DNA from: Cupriavidus sp. MP-37
GTDB taxonomy: Bacteria; Pseudomonadota; Gammaproteobacteria; Burkholderiales; Burkholderiaceae
Length of the DNA stretch: 64,000 nucleotides
Direction: 5' to 3'
Assembly (NCBI RefSeq): GCF_020618415.1
Contig: NZ_CP085344.1
Coordinates: forward strand, 1,821,001 to 1,885,000
Under the pieces are notes generated by a model, which worked only from the letters and a program-made list of their open reading frames with translations, was not told the origin of the DNA and made no database searches. Position numbers and translations under genes: made by a program. Every line of letters starts with the position of its first letter. Position 1 is the stretch's first letter. Positions 37,087 through 45,027 of the stretch are shown piece after piece.

Positions 37087-38459
37087 GCACGGTGCCGACG
37101 CAGGCCGGCGCCGCGGTGCAGCCGCGCCGGCCGTGGGGCCTGGCGTGCCTGCTGCTGGCGCTGGCCGGCGCCTTGTTCTTCTCCAGCTACGGCTTCGCCA
37201 ACTGGCTGGCGAGCCAGCGCGCCGAGGTGCCGTCGTTCTATTTCGAATGGGAGCGGGGCATTCCGTTCCTGCCCTGGACCATCGTGCCGTACTGGTCGAT
37301 CGACCTGCTGTATGGCCTCTCGTTCTTCCTGTGGCGCGGCCGCGCGGCGCTGTTCACCCACGTCAAGCGCCTGGTGCTGGCGCAGCTGGTGTCGGTGGCG
37401 TGCTTTATCGCCTTCCCGCTGCGCTTCAGCTTTGCGCGGCCCGCTGCCGACGGCCTGCCGGGCCAGCTGTTCACGCTGCTGGGCGGCTTCGACCTGCCGT
37501 TCAACCAGGCGCCGTCGCTGCATATCAGCCTGCTGGTGATCCTGTGGGTTGCCTTCGCGGCGCACCTGCGCGGCGGTTGGCGCTGGCTGCTGCATGGCTG
37601 GTTTGCGCTGATCGGGATCTCGGTGCTGACCACCTGGCAGCACCACCTGATCGACGTGCCCACCGGCGCGCTGGTGGGCTGGCTGTGCGTCTACCTGTTG
37701 CCGATGCAGCTGCCCGCGACTGCCGCCGGCGTGCCGGATGCGCGCACGCGCCAGCTGTCGCGCCGCTATGGCGTGGGCGCGCTGGTGGCGCTGCTGTGCG
37801 CGGTGCTGGCAATAGGCGGGTCGGTGACGCTGGCCTTCCTGCTGCTGTGGGCCGCGCTGGCGCTGGCCTGCGTGGCCCGCGTCTACGCGCTGGCGGCGCC
37901 GGCGTGGTTCCAGAAGGACGGCGACGGCAAGATGGCGCCGGCCGCGCGCTGGGTGCTCGCGCCTTACCTGCTGGGCGCCTTCCTCAATTCACGCTGGTGG
38001 ACGCGGCGCGCGCCGCTGGCCAGCGCGATCGCGCCCGGCGTCTGGGTCGGCCGCTTTCCGACGCGCGCCGAGCTGCGCGCGCTCGGCGCGGATGCCGTGC
38101 TCGACCTCAGCGCCGAGCTGCCGCGCGCGGCCACGGCATCCGGCCTGGCGTATCGCTGCGTACCGGTGCTGGACCTGACCGTGCCGACGCCGCAGCAGAT
38201 CGGGCAGGCCGTGGCGCAACTCGACACCTGGCAGCGGCAGGGCCGCCGCGTGCTGGTCAGCTGCGCGCTGGGCTATTCGCGCAGCGCGCTGGTGGCGGCG
38301 GCCTGGCTGGCGCGCCGGCACGGCCTGCGCGATGCCGCCACGGCCCTGGCGGCGCTGCGCCAGCATCGCCCGGCCGTGGTGCTCGGGCAGGAACATGCCG
38401 ACGCGCTGCAGCGCTGGCTTGACGGTGCGGCCACGCAGGAGCCGGGCGATGGCCGCTGA
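37083..38459 (+). CDS. ynbD: PAP2 and dual-specificity phosphatase fusion, YnbD-like
   Basis: A 458-residue membrane protein. The first 300 residues hold about seven or eight helices with PAP2 (phosphatidic acid phosphatase type 2) motifs: FNQAPSLHISLL and TTWQHHLIDVPTGALVGW. The C-terminal 150 residues form a cysteine phosphatase domain with the CX5R loop CALGYSR (C394, R400). Such fusions are annotated as PAP2/dual-specificity phosphatase proteins and E. coli YnbD is the prototype. It could remove phosphate from a phosphatidylglycerophosphate-like product of the ynbA step. Confidence 0.88.
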   Translation: MSTVPTQAGAAVQPRRPWGLACLLLALAGALFFSSYGFANWLASQRAEVPSFYFEWERGIPFLPWTIVPYWSIDLLYGLSFFLWRGRAALFTHVKRLVLAQLVSVACFIAFPLRFSFARPAADGLPGQLFTLLGGFDLPFNQAPSLHISLLVILWVAFAAHLRGGWRWLLHGWFALIGISVLTTWQHHLIDVPTGALVGWLCVYLLPMQLPATAAGVPDARTRQLSRRYGVGALVALLCAVLAIGGSVTLAFLLLWAALALACVARVYALAAPAWFQKDGDGKMAPAARWVLAPYLLGAFLNSRWWTRRAPLASAIAPGVWVGRFPTRAELRALGADAVLDLSAELPRAATASGLAYRCVPVLDLTVPTPQQIGQAVAQLDTWQRQGRRVLVSCALGYSRSALVAAAWLARRHGLRDAATALAALRQHRPAVVLGQEHADALQRWLDGAATQEPGDGR

Positions 38460-38892
38460 CCCGGACGCAGCGTTGGCGCCCGGCACCGACGCCTGGATCG
38501 CGCACGCGGTGACGGGCGCGCTGGCGGGGGCCGCGTGGCTCGGCGCGGCGGGACTGGGTTTCGCCATGCTGGCGGCCGGGCTGGGCGCGGGCACCGCGAG
38601 CTCGCGCTGGCCGGCGGCGCTGGCGCTGCTGCTGGCGTTGCCCCAGCTGTGGCTGCTGCTGCGTGTCGCAATCGACCGCCGCCTGTTCGCTGCGCTCGCC
38701 GGTGGCGCGCCGGGCGAGCCCGACCTGGCCGGCCTCGATGCCGCGTTGCTGGCACTGGGCTGGATGCCCGCCGCGCGCGCCGCCCGCCCGTTGCCGGAGC
38801 GCGCCCGCGGCGCGCTGCGCCTGGTGCGCGCCAGTGCCGCGCTGACCGTGTGCCAGCTGCTGCTGGCCCTGCTATCGCTGATACTGAGGTAA
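38449..38892 (+). CDS. Small membrane protein of unknown function
   Basis: A 147-residue protein I do not recognise. Two strongly hydrophobic segments near the N terminus (about 18-45 and 50-68), a polar middle with PGEPDLAGLDAALLALGWMP, and a hydrophobic C-terminal helix suggest three or four membrane spans. It overlaps ynbD by 11 bases and ends six bases before the acyltransferase, so it is firmly inside the operon. E. coli ynbABCD has no counterpart that I recall. It may help assemble the membrane enzymes around it. Confidence 0.75.
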   Translation: MAADPDAALAPGTDAWIAHAVTGALAGAAWLGAAGLGFAMLAAGLGAGTASSRWPAALALLLALPQLWLLLRVAIDRRLFAALAGGAPGEPDLAGLDAALLALGWMPAARAARPLPERARGALRLVRASAALTVCQLLLALLSLILR

Positions 38893-38898
38893 ACAACC

Positions 38899-39525
38899 AT
38901 GTGGCTTGCCCGCGCGACCGCGCGCGCCATCATCGTCTTCGCCCGGCTGCTGACCGGCATGCGCGCCAACTGGCAGGGCTGCATCCCGGCCGCGGTGCAG
39001 CGCGTCTACTTTGCCAACCACAGTAGCCACGGCGATTTCGTGCTGATCTGGGGCTGCCTGCCGCCCGACCTGCGCATGGTCACGCGGCCGGTGGCGGGCG
39101 CCGATTACTGGGAGAAATCTCCGCTGCGCCGCTTTATCGGCCGCGACGTGTTCCGCGCGCTGCTGATCGACCGCACCCGCAGCGACCCCGGCAGCGACCC
39201 GGTGGCGCTGATGCGGGCCGGCCTGGCGGCGGGCGACTCGCTGATCCTGTTTCCCGAAGGCACGCGCAACACCACCGACGCGCGCCTGCTGCCGTTCAAG
39301 AGCGGCATCTACCACCTGGCGCGGGCCTGCCCGGAGGTCGAGTTCGTGCCGGTGTGGATCGACAACCTGAACCGCGTCATGCCCAAGGGCGAAGTGGTGC
39401 CAGTGCCGCTGCTGTGCACCGTGACCTTCGGCCAGCCGCTGCGGCTGGCCACCGACGACAGCAAGGAAGCGTTCCTTGCGCGCTGCCGCGCGGGCCTGCT
39501 CGCGCTTGCCCCGGAACTGGAATGA
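38899..39525 (+). CDS. PlsC-like 1-acyl-glycerol-phosphate acyltransferase
   Basis: A 208-residue acyltransferase of the PlsC family. The catalytic H-x4-D motif is H41-SSHG-D46, and the glycerophosphate-binding motif is LFPEGTRNT near residue 117; the VWIDNLNRVMPKG region follows. One N-terminal hydrophobic segment anchors it in the inner membrane. The product would be phosphatidic acid, the substrate of the CdsA-like enzyme encoded next, whose gene overlaps by four bases. Confidence 0.9.
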   Translation: MWLARATARAIIVFARLLTGMRANWQGCIPAAVQRVYFANHSSHGDFVLIWGCLPPDLRMVTRPVAGADYWEKSPLRRFIGRDVFRALLIDRTRSDPGSDPVALMRAGLAAGDSLILFPEGTRNTTDARLLPFKSGIYHLARACPEVEFVPVWIDNLNRVMPKGEVVPVPLLCTVTFGQPLRLATDDSKEAFLARCRAGLLALAPELE

Positions 39526-40484
39526 CCGCCATGCCCACCCTGCATTGGAGCCGCGAAACCTGGCTGCTGTTCGGCGGCCTGTTCGGCGTGCTGCTGCTGG
39601 CCTCGACCGTGACCGCGCTGCTGCGCTGGCGCGTGGCGGGCGGCGGCCAGCACGCGGTGATCGACAACCTGGCGCAGCGCGTGTCGGCCTGGTGGTGGAT
39701 GATCGGCATCATGGGCGTCGCCTTTGCGCTGGGGCGCACCGCGGTGATCGTGCTGTTCTACCTGCTGTCGTTCTTTGCGCTGCGCGAGTTCGTCACCATC
39801 ACCACCACGCGGCGCGGCGACCATCGCGCCGTCGTCGCCGCGTTCTTCGTGTTCCTGCCGCTGCAGTACGTGCTGGTCTATATCGGCTGGTACGGCATGT
39901 TCTCGATCCTGATCCCGGTCTACGCCTTCCTGGTGCTGCCGATCCTGGCCGCGCTGTCGTCCGAGACCACGCGCTTCCTGGAGCGCTGCGCCGGGGTGCA
40001 GTGGGCGGTGATGGTATGCGTGTTCTGCATTTCGCACGTGCCGGCGCTGCTGACGCTGCCGATCCCGGGCTTCGACGGGCGCAACCTGCTGCTGATCGCC
40101 TTCCTGGTGATCGTGGTGCAGGGCAGCGACGTGCTGCAGTATGTGTGGGGCAAGCTGTGCGGCAGGCGCAAGATCGCGCCGCTGCTGTCGCCGTCCAAGA
40201 CCGTCGAGGGCTTTGTCGGCGGCGTCGCCAGCGCCACCGCGCTGGGCGCGGCGCTGTGGTGGATCACGCCGTTCTCCCCATGGCAGGCCGGCGCGATTGC
40301 GCTGGTGATCGCGCTGATGGGCTTTCTCGGCGGCCTGGTGATGTCGGCGATCAAGCGCGACCGCGGCATCAAGGACTGGGGGCACATGATCCAGGGCCAC
40401 GGCGGCATGCTCGACCGGCTCGACTCGGTGGTGTTCGCCGCGCCGGTGTTCTTCCACATCACGCGTTACTGGTGGGTGCCCTGA
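39522..40484 (+). CDS. ynbB: CdsA-like CDP-diglyceride synthase, YnbB-like
   Basis: A polytopic inner-membrane protein of up to 320 residues that should form CDP-diacylglycerol from phosphatidate and CTP. The CDS signature is complete: SAIKRDRGIKDWGHM followed by GHGGMLDRLDS near residues 265-295, and LSPSKTVEGFVGG lies about 60 residues earlier. Start ATG at 39522 overlaps the upstream stop (ATGA); a second ATG at 39531 is also possible. This is the last gene of the operon and supplies CDP-diacylglycerol for the ynbA product. Confidence 0.88.
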   Translation: MTAMPTLHWSRETWLLFGGLFGVLLLASTVTALLRWRVAGGGQHAVIDNLAQRVSAWWWMIGIMGVAFALGRTAVIVLFYLLSFFALREFVTITTTRRGDHRAVVAAFFVFLPLQYVLVYIGWYGMFSILIPVYAFLVLPILAALSSETTRFLERCAGVQWAVMVCVFCISHVPALLTLPIPGFDGRNLLLIAFLVIVVQGSDVLQYVWGKLCGRRKIAPLLSPSKTVEGFVGGVASATALGAALWWITPFSPWQAGAIALVIALMGFLGGLVMSAIKRDRGIKDWGHMIQGHGGMLDRLDSVVFAAPVFFHITRYWWVP

Positions 40485-40501
40485 TCCGCGCGGGGCTTAC
40501 A

Positions 40502-40537
40502 ACGCCATCTCACGACGCCATCTCACAACGCCATCTC
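40502..40537. repeat. 13-base tandem repeat at the 3' end of the LysR gene
   Basis: ACGCCATCTCAC plus one base is repeated: 40502-40514, 40515-40527 and a partial 40528-40537. The LysR stop codon lies in the second copy, so gain or loss of a unit would alter the extreme C terminus. Confidence 0.8.
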
Positions 40538-41422
40538 TTCGCACCACGCCACCACTGCGTCGCGGAAGTCCTGGCAGATCGGCGACAGGTAGCCGTCGGC
40601 GCGCCACAGCACGGCCAGTTCGTGCTGCCAAGCCGTGCCCGGGGCGTCGATCGCGGCCAGTCCCTGGCCCTCGGCCTGGCGCAGCATGCGCGGCGGCATG
40701 ATGCCGAGCAGGTCCGAGTGCCGCAGCAGCTCGCCGAAGGCGACCGGCGACGCCGTGCTTTCCACCGCCACGCGCGGCGGCGGCAAGCCGACCGCGGTAA
40801 ACCGTTCCTCCAGCCACTGGCGCAGGTACAGCGAACTGGCCGGCACCACCCAGCGTTCGCCGGCGAGGTCGGCCAGGGTGCGAAAGCCGTCGCGGCGCGG
40901 ATGCGCACTGCGGCACACGATCTGCATGCTGAGCGGCCCCAGCGGCAGCCACGCAATCTCCGCCGGCAGGCTGGCCGGACGCGCGCCGAGGATCAGGTCG
41001 GCTTCGCCATCCTGCAGCATCGCCATCAGGCGCGCGCTCAAATGGGTTTCGATCGAGAACGTGGCCAGCGGCCGGCTCAGGAAGAAGCGCGCCAGCAGCG
41101 GCGACAGCAGCGAGGGCAGCAGGTAGGGGATGGCGCCCAGTCGCACCGTGCCTGCGCGCGCGGCGCGCTGCTCGGCCAGCTCGTTGCGCATGTCGCTGGC
41201 GGCCAGCGAGATCCGGCGCGCATGGGCCGCCAGGGTGCGGCCCGCGCCGGTCGGCACCAGCCCGCGCGGGGTGCGCTCGAACAAGTGCATGCCGGCTTCG
41301 CCTTCGAGCCGCGCCAGCGTCTTGGACAGGCCGGACTGGGTCATGCCCAGGGTGTCGGCGGCGCGGTGCAGGTTGCCCTGGTCGATCACGACCAGGAAGG
41401 CTTCTAGATCCTCGAATCGCAT
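40523..41422 (-). CDS. LysR-family transcriptional regulator
   Basis: A 299-residue regulator: an N-terminal winged HTH (FEDLEAFLVVIDQGNLHRAA and TLGMTQSGLSKTLARLE) and a periplasmic-binding-like effector domain. It is divergent from the Bug receptor, oxidoreductase and CoA-transferase genes and most likely controls them in response to their substrate. A 180-base region separates the two starts. The start ATG at 41422 matches the family but has no clear Shine-Dalgarno. The C terminus runs into a tandem repeat. Confidence 0.92.
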   Translation of the reverse strand: MRFEDLEAFLVVIDQGNLHRAADTLGMTQSGLSKTLARLEGEAGMHLFERTPRGLVPTGAGRTLAAHARRISLAASDMRNELAEQRAARAGTVRLGAIPYLLPSLLSPLLARFFLSRPLATFSIETHLSARLMAMLQDGEADLILGARPASLPAEIAWLPLGPLSMQIVCRSAHPRRDGFRTLADLAGERWVVPASSLYLRQWLEERFTAVGLPPPRVAVESTASPVAFGELLRHSDLLGIMPPRMLRQAEGQGLAAIDAPGTAWQHELAVLWRADGYLSPICQDFRDAVVAWCEEMAL

Positions 41423-41603
41423 GGGGCGGGATGGCGCTGGGGGTGCGGGCCATTGTAGCGCCATGCCTGGCGGGACTTGGTTCGCGCCGCGCGGGAATCG
41501 CGCCGGCCCGGGGAGCGGTCTAGACTGCCTGGCATCCCTCGCGCACCGCAGCGGACACTGCAGCGGGCACTACAGAAGGGAGCCAAGCCCAGGAGACAGA
41601 CCG

Positions 41604-42611
41604 ATGCCATACCGTTCCGCATGGCTGCGCACAGCCATGGCCGCCATCTTGCTGGCCGCCGTTCCCACCGTGATGCCGGCCGCCGCCGTGGCCGCCGATC
41701 CCGCCTCTGCCGAACCCTATCCGTCGCGGCCGCTGACCATCGTGGTGCCGTCGGTGGCGGGCAACGTCAACGACGCGGTGGCGCGGCTGATCGGGCAGGA
41801 GCTGACCAAGAGCTGGGGCCAGCCGGTCATCGTCGACAACAAGCCCGGCGCGGGCACCACCACCGGCACCAAGTACGTCGCGCGGGCGGCCAGGGATGGC
41901 TACACCGCGCTGCTGACCTTTACCGCGCACGTGCAGAACCCGTCGCTGTACCGCGGCATCGGCTATGACCCGATCGCGGATTTCACGCCGGTCAGCGAAG
42001 TGGCGATCTCGTCCACCATCCTCGCGGTGTCGCCGGATTTTCCGGCGCGCACGCTGCCGGAGGTGGTGGCGCTGCTCAAGGCCAATCCGGGCAAGTATCC
42101 GTATGGCTCCTACGGTGCCGGCACCACCGGACATATCCTCGGCGAACTGCTCAAGCGCGAGGCCGGCCTGCAGATGGAGCACGTGGCCTACAAGGGCGGC
42201 GCGCCGCTCGCCACCGATCTCGCTGCCGGCCATGTGAAGCTGGGCTTTATTGCCGTGGGTACGGCGATGCCGCTGCTGCAGGGCGGCAAGCTGGTGCCGG
42301 TGGCGATTGCCGGCGCCGAGCGCTCGGCGTTGCTGCCCAAGGTGGCAACCTTCCGCGAAGCCGGCTACCAGGGCTTCGAGCCGGATGCGTGGATGGGCCT
42401 GCTGTTCCCCGCCGGCGTGCCCAGGGTGCGGGTCGAAGCGCTGTCGCGCGAGGTGGCGCGCATCGTGCGCCTGCCGGAGATCGCCAGGAAGATGCAGGAC
42501 CTGAACCTGGTGCCGGTCGGCGGCACGCCCGAGGCCTTCGCCACGGTGATGAAGAACGACCGCGACAAATGGAGCCGCATCATCCGCGATGTCGGCATCA
42601 CGCTCGAATGA
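41604..42611 (+). CDS. Bug-family tripartite tricarboxylate receptor
   Basis: A 335-residue periplasmic solute-binding protein of the Bug/TctC family, very numerous in Burkholderiales. The signal peptide ends near AAAVAAD. The mature protein starts YPSRPLTIVVPSVAGNVNDAVAR and has the PVIVDNKPGAGTTTGTKYVA ligand loop. Bug receptors bind carboxylates and other small acids. No TctAB permease genes are adjacent. AGGAGA precedes the ATG. Its stop overlaps an upstream ATG of the next gene. Confidence 0.93.
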   Translation: MPYRSAWLRTAMAAILLAAVPTVMPAAAVAADPASAEPYPSRPLTIVVPSVAGNVNDAVARLIGQELTKSWGQPVIVDNKPGAGTTTGTKYVARAARDGYTALLTFTAHVQNPSLYRGIGYDPIADFTPVSEVAISSTILAVSPDFPARTLPEVVALLKANPGKYPYGSYGAGTTGHILGELLKREAGLQMEHVAYKGGAPLATDLAAGHVKLGFIAVGTAMPLLQGGKLVPVAIAGAERSALLPKVATFREAGYQGFEPDAWMGLLFPAGVPRVRVEALSREVARIVRLPEIARKMQDLNLVPVGGTPEAFATVMKNDRDKWSRIIRDVGITLE

Positions 42612-42622
42612 CGGAGACACCG

Positions 42623-43636
42623 ATGCAAGCCGACGATTACCAGGGACTGGTCTGTTCGCGCTGGTGCCACTGGAGCGAGCTGGCGCTGCAGCGCATCGCG
42701 CGCCGGCCGCTGGCAGCGGGCCAGGTGCGCATCCGCGTGCGGCACGCCGGGGTGGGCTTCGCGCTGAGCCTGTTCGTGTCCGGCAAGTACCAGCGCAAGC
42801 CGCCGCTGCCGTTCACGCCGGGCACCGAGGTCGCGGGCGAGATCATCGAAGTGGCGCCCGACGTCACGCAGCTGCGCCCGGGGCAGCGCGTGGCCGCGGC
42901 GCTGGACTGGGGCGGCATCGCCGAGGAAGCGGTGGCCACCGCCGACACCGTTTATCCCATCCCCGACGGGCTGCCCCTGGCGCATGCCGCCGCGCTGCCC
43001 ATCACCTACGGCACGGTGTGGGCCGCGCTGGCGTGGCGCGCGGCGCTGCAGCCGGGCGAGACCATGCTGGTCCACGGCGCCAGCGGCGCGCTGGGCACCG
43101 CCGCGGTACAGGTCGGCAGGCTGATGGGCGCGCGCGTGATCGCCACCGCCAGCACCGCGGCCAAGCGCGAGGCGGCGCTGCGCAATGGCGCCTCGCACGC
43201 GCTGGAGCCGGACCCGGCCACGCTGGCGGCGGCGGTCAAGGCGCTGTGCCCGGCCGGCGGCGCCGACGTGGTGTTCGACCCGGTCGGCGGCGATCTCTTC
43301 GACGCCTCGCTGCGCTGCGCGGCGCCCGGCGCGCGGCTGCTGTCCATCGGCTATGCCAGCGGCCGCATCCCGGCGGTGCCGGCCAACCTGCTGCTGGTGA
43401 AGAACCTGGCGCTGATCGGCTTCAACTACGGCTATTACATCGGCTGGGGCCTGACCGACGAGCGCCGCCGCTTTGCGCCGCGGGTGCAGGCGATGGTCGG
43501 CGAGATCATGCAGGCGGCGGCCAGCGGCAGGCTGGCGCCGCCGGTGCTGCAGCACTTTGCGCTGCGCGACTGGCTGGACGCGGTCGACACCACCATGTCG
43601 CGCCGCGCCATCGGCAAGGTCATGCTGGATATCTGA
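42623..43636 (+). CDS. NADPH:quinone reductase-like MDR oxidoreductase
   Basis: A 337-residue medium-chain dehydrogenase/reductase without the zinc ligands of alcohol dehydrogenases, so a quinone reductase or enoyl reductase type. The GroES-like domain has PFTPGTEVAGEIIEVAPDV; the Rossmann fold has VHGASGALGTAAVQVGRLMG. Acryloyl-CoA reductases share this form, which would fit a CoA-based pathway. The start at 42623 is preferred because GGAG lies six bases upstream; the ATG at 42608 overlaps the previous stop. It is followed by a CoA-transferase gene. Confidence 0.87.
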   Translation: MQADDYQGLVCSRWCHWSELALQRIARRPLAAGQVRIRVRHAGVGFALSLFVSGKYQRKPPLPFTPGTEVAGEIIEVAPDVTQLRPGQRVAAALDWGGIAEEAVATADTVYPIPDGLPLAHAAALPITYGTVWAALAWRAALQPGETMLVHGASGALGTAAVQVGRLMGARVIATASTAAKREAALRNGASHALEPDPATLAAAVKALCPAGGADVVFDPVGGDLFDASLRCAAPGARLLSIGYASGRIPAVPANLLLVKNLALIGFNYGYYIGWGLTDERRRFAPRVQAMVGEIMQAAASGRLAPPVLQHFALRDWLDAVDTTMSRRAIGKVMLDI

Positions 43637-43649
43637 ACGGAGCCAACTT

Positions 43650-44801
43650 ATGCACGATGCAACCGCGGCGAGCGCGGACGATGCGATGTTCGATGGCCTG
43701 ACCGTGCTCGACCTGAGCCAGGGCATTGCCGGTCCGTACTGCGGGCTGATCCTGCGCCAGCAGGGCGCGCGCGTGATCAAGGTGGAGCCGCCGGGCGGCG
43801 ACTGGTCGCGGCAGATGGGGCGCATCCGCGCCGGCCAGACCGCGATCGCGGTCGCCTGCAACGCGGGCAAGGAAAGCGTGGTGCTGGACGCGCGCAGCGC
43901 CGACGGCCGGGCCGCCATCGGCCGGCTGGCGCAGTGCGCCGACGTGGTGATCCAGAATTTCCGTCCCGGCGTGGCCGAGCGCATGGGCGTCGGCTACCAG
44001 GCCCTGGCCGCGCACAACCCGGCGCTGGTCTATGTCTCGATCTCGGGCTACGGGCACGCAGGGCCGCTGGCGAACCGGCCGGCGGTGGACACCACCATGC
44101 AGGCCTACAGCGGCCTGATGCACCTGAACCGCGATGGCGCCGGACAGCCGCGACGCATCGCCTTCTTCATGGTCGACCTGGCCACCGGGCTGTATGCGGC
44201 GCAGCAGGCGTCGGCGGCGTTGTACAAGGCCGCGCGTAGCGGCCGTGGCCGGCATGTGCGGCTGTCGCTGCTGGAAACCAGTGCCGCGCTGCAGTCCTAC
44301 CTGATGGTCGACGATGCCATGTTCCCGGAAGCCGAACTGGCGGCGGCCAACGCGCCGACCGGCCTGTTCGAGGCGGCCGATGGCGCGCTGTACCTGAGCA
44401 TGCTCAACGACGCGATGTTCCTGCGGCTGGCCACGCTGCTGGGTTTCGACGACTGGCTTGCCGACACCACGCTGCACAGCAGCGCCGGCCGGCTGCCGCG
44501 TGCGGTGGAGCTGGGCCGGCGCGTGGCGCACGCGTTCGCCGCGCAGCCGCTGGCGCACTGGGAGGCGCTGCTGACCGAACACGATGTGCTGTTCGCGCGC
44601 GTAGCCCATGCCCGCGAGCTGCTGCAGAGCGCGCAGTGCGCGCAGGCGGGCGTGTTTGGCCGGTTGCCGCTGGCGGGCATCGGCGAGGTGCCGTGGGCCA
44701 ACCTGCCTGGCATGGCGGGACGAGAGCGGCCGGCGGGGAGCGCGCCGGCGCTGGGCGAGCATACCGGGGCGGTGCTGGCGGAGTTCGGCATCCGCGCCTG
44801 A
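43650..44801 (+). CDS. Class III CoA-transferase (CaiB/BaiF family)
   Basis: A 383-residue enzyme that transfers CoA between carboxylic acids. Family segments: LTVLDLSQGIAGPYCGLILR at the N terminus, ARVIKVEPPGGDWSR, NFRPGVAERMGVGYQAL and YVSISGYGHAGPL; the catalytic Asp is expected in PAVDTTMQA. With the reductase and the carboxylate receptor it outlines uptake, CoA activation and reduction of an organic acid. The acid itself cannot be named. Ends before the tRNA-Val terminator. Confidence 0.92.
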   Translation: MHDATAASADDAMFDGLTVLDLSQGIAGPYCGLILRQQGARVIKVEPPGGDWSRQMGRIRAGQTAIAVACNAGKESVVLDARSADGRAAIGRLAQCADVVIQNFRPGVAERMGVGYQALAAHNPALVYVSISGYGHAGPLANRPAVDTTMQAYSGLMHLNRDGAGQPRRIAFFMVDLATGLYAAQQASAALYKAARSGRGRHVRLSLLETSAALQSYLMVDDAMFPEAELAAANAPTGLFEAADGALYLSMLNDAMFLRLATLLGFDDWLADTTLHSSAGRLPRAVELGRRVAHAFAAQPLAHWEALLTEHDVLFARVAHARELLQSAQCAQAGVFGRLPLAGIGEVPWANLPGMAGRERPAGSAPALGEHTGAVLAEFGIRA

Positions 44802-44812
44802 AGCGGACCGGC

Positions 44813-44851
44813 AAAAGAAAAACGGACGGTGCGCGATTGCGTACCGTCCGT
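44813..44851 (-). terminator. Rho-independent terminator of tRNA-Val
   Basis: On the minus strand ACGGACGGT/ACCGTCCGT stem followed by TTTTTCTTTT. Lies 15 bases past the tRNA 3' end and may also end the CoA-transferase transcript from the other side. Confidence 0.85.
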
Positions 44852-44865
44852 GTTCCGTTGTGCGT

Positions 44866-44941
44866 TGGTAGGCTCGATTGGACTCGAACCAACGACCCCC
44901 ACCATGTCAAGGTGGTGCTCTAACCAGCTGAGCTACGAGCC
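44866..44941 (-). tRNA. tRNA-Val (anticodon GAC)
   Basis: A 76-base tRNA with encoded CCA. The acceptor stem GGCTCGT pairs with ATCGAGCC on the 3' side, allowing a G-T pair. The anticodon arm CCACC-TTGACAT-GGTGG gives anticodon GAC. D arm AGCTCAGCTGGTTAGAGC and T arm GGTTCGAGTCC are standard. Confidence 0.97.
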
Positions 44942-44955
44942 TAGCGAAGGCGCGA

Positions 44956-44984
44956 ATTATAGAGAGCCCGTTACGATTGCGCAA
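44956..44984 (-). promoter_or_regulatory. Sigma-70 promoter of tRNA-Val
   Basis: On the minus strand TTGCGC, a 17-base spacer and a perfect TATAAT. The -10 box ends 14 bases before the mature tRNA. Confidence 0.8.
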
Positions 44985-45027
44985 GCACCCGCGCGCGACT
45001 TTTTGCGCGAGTGCCTGCCACAGCGCG

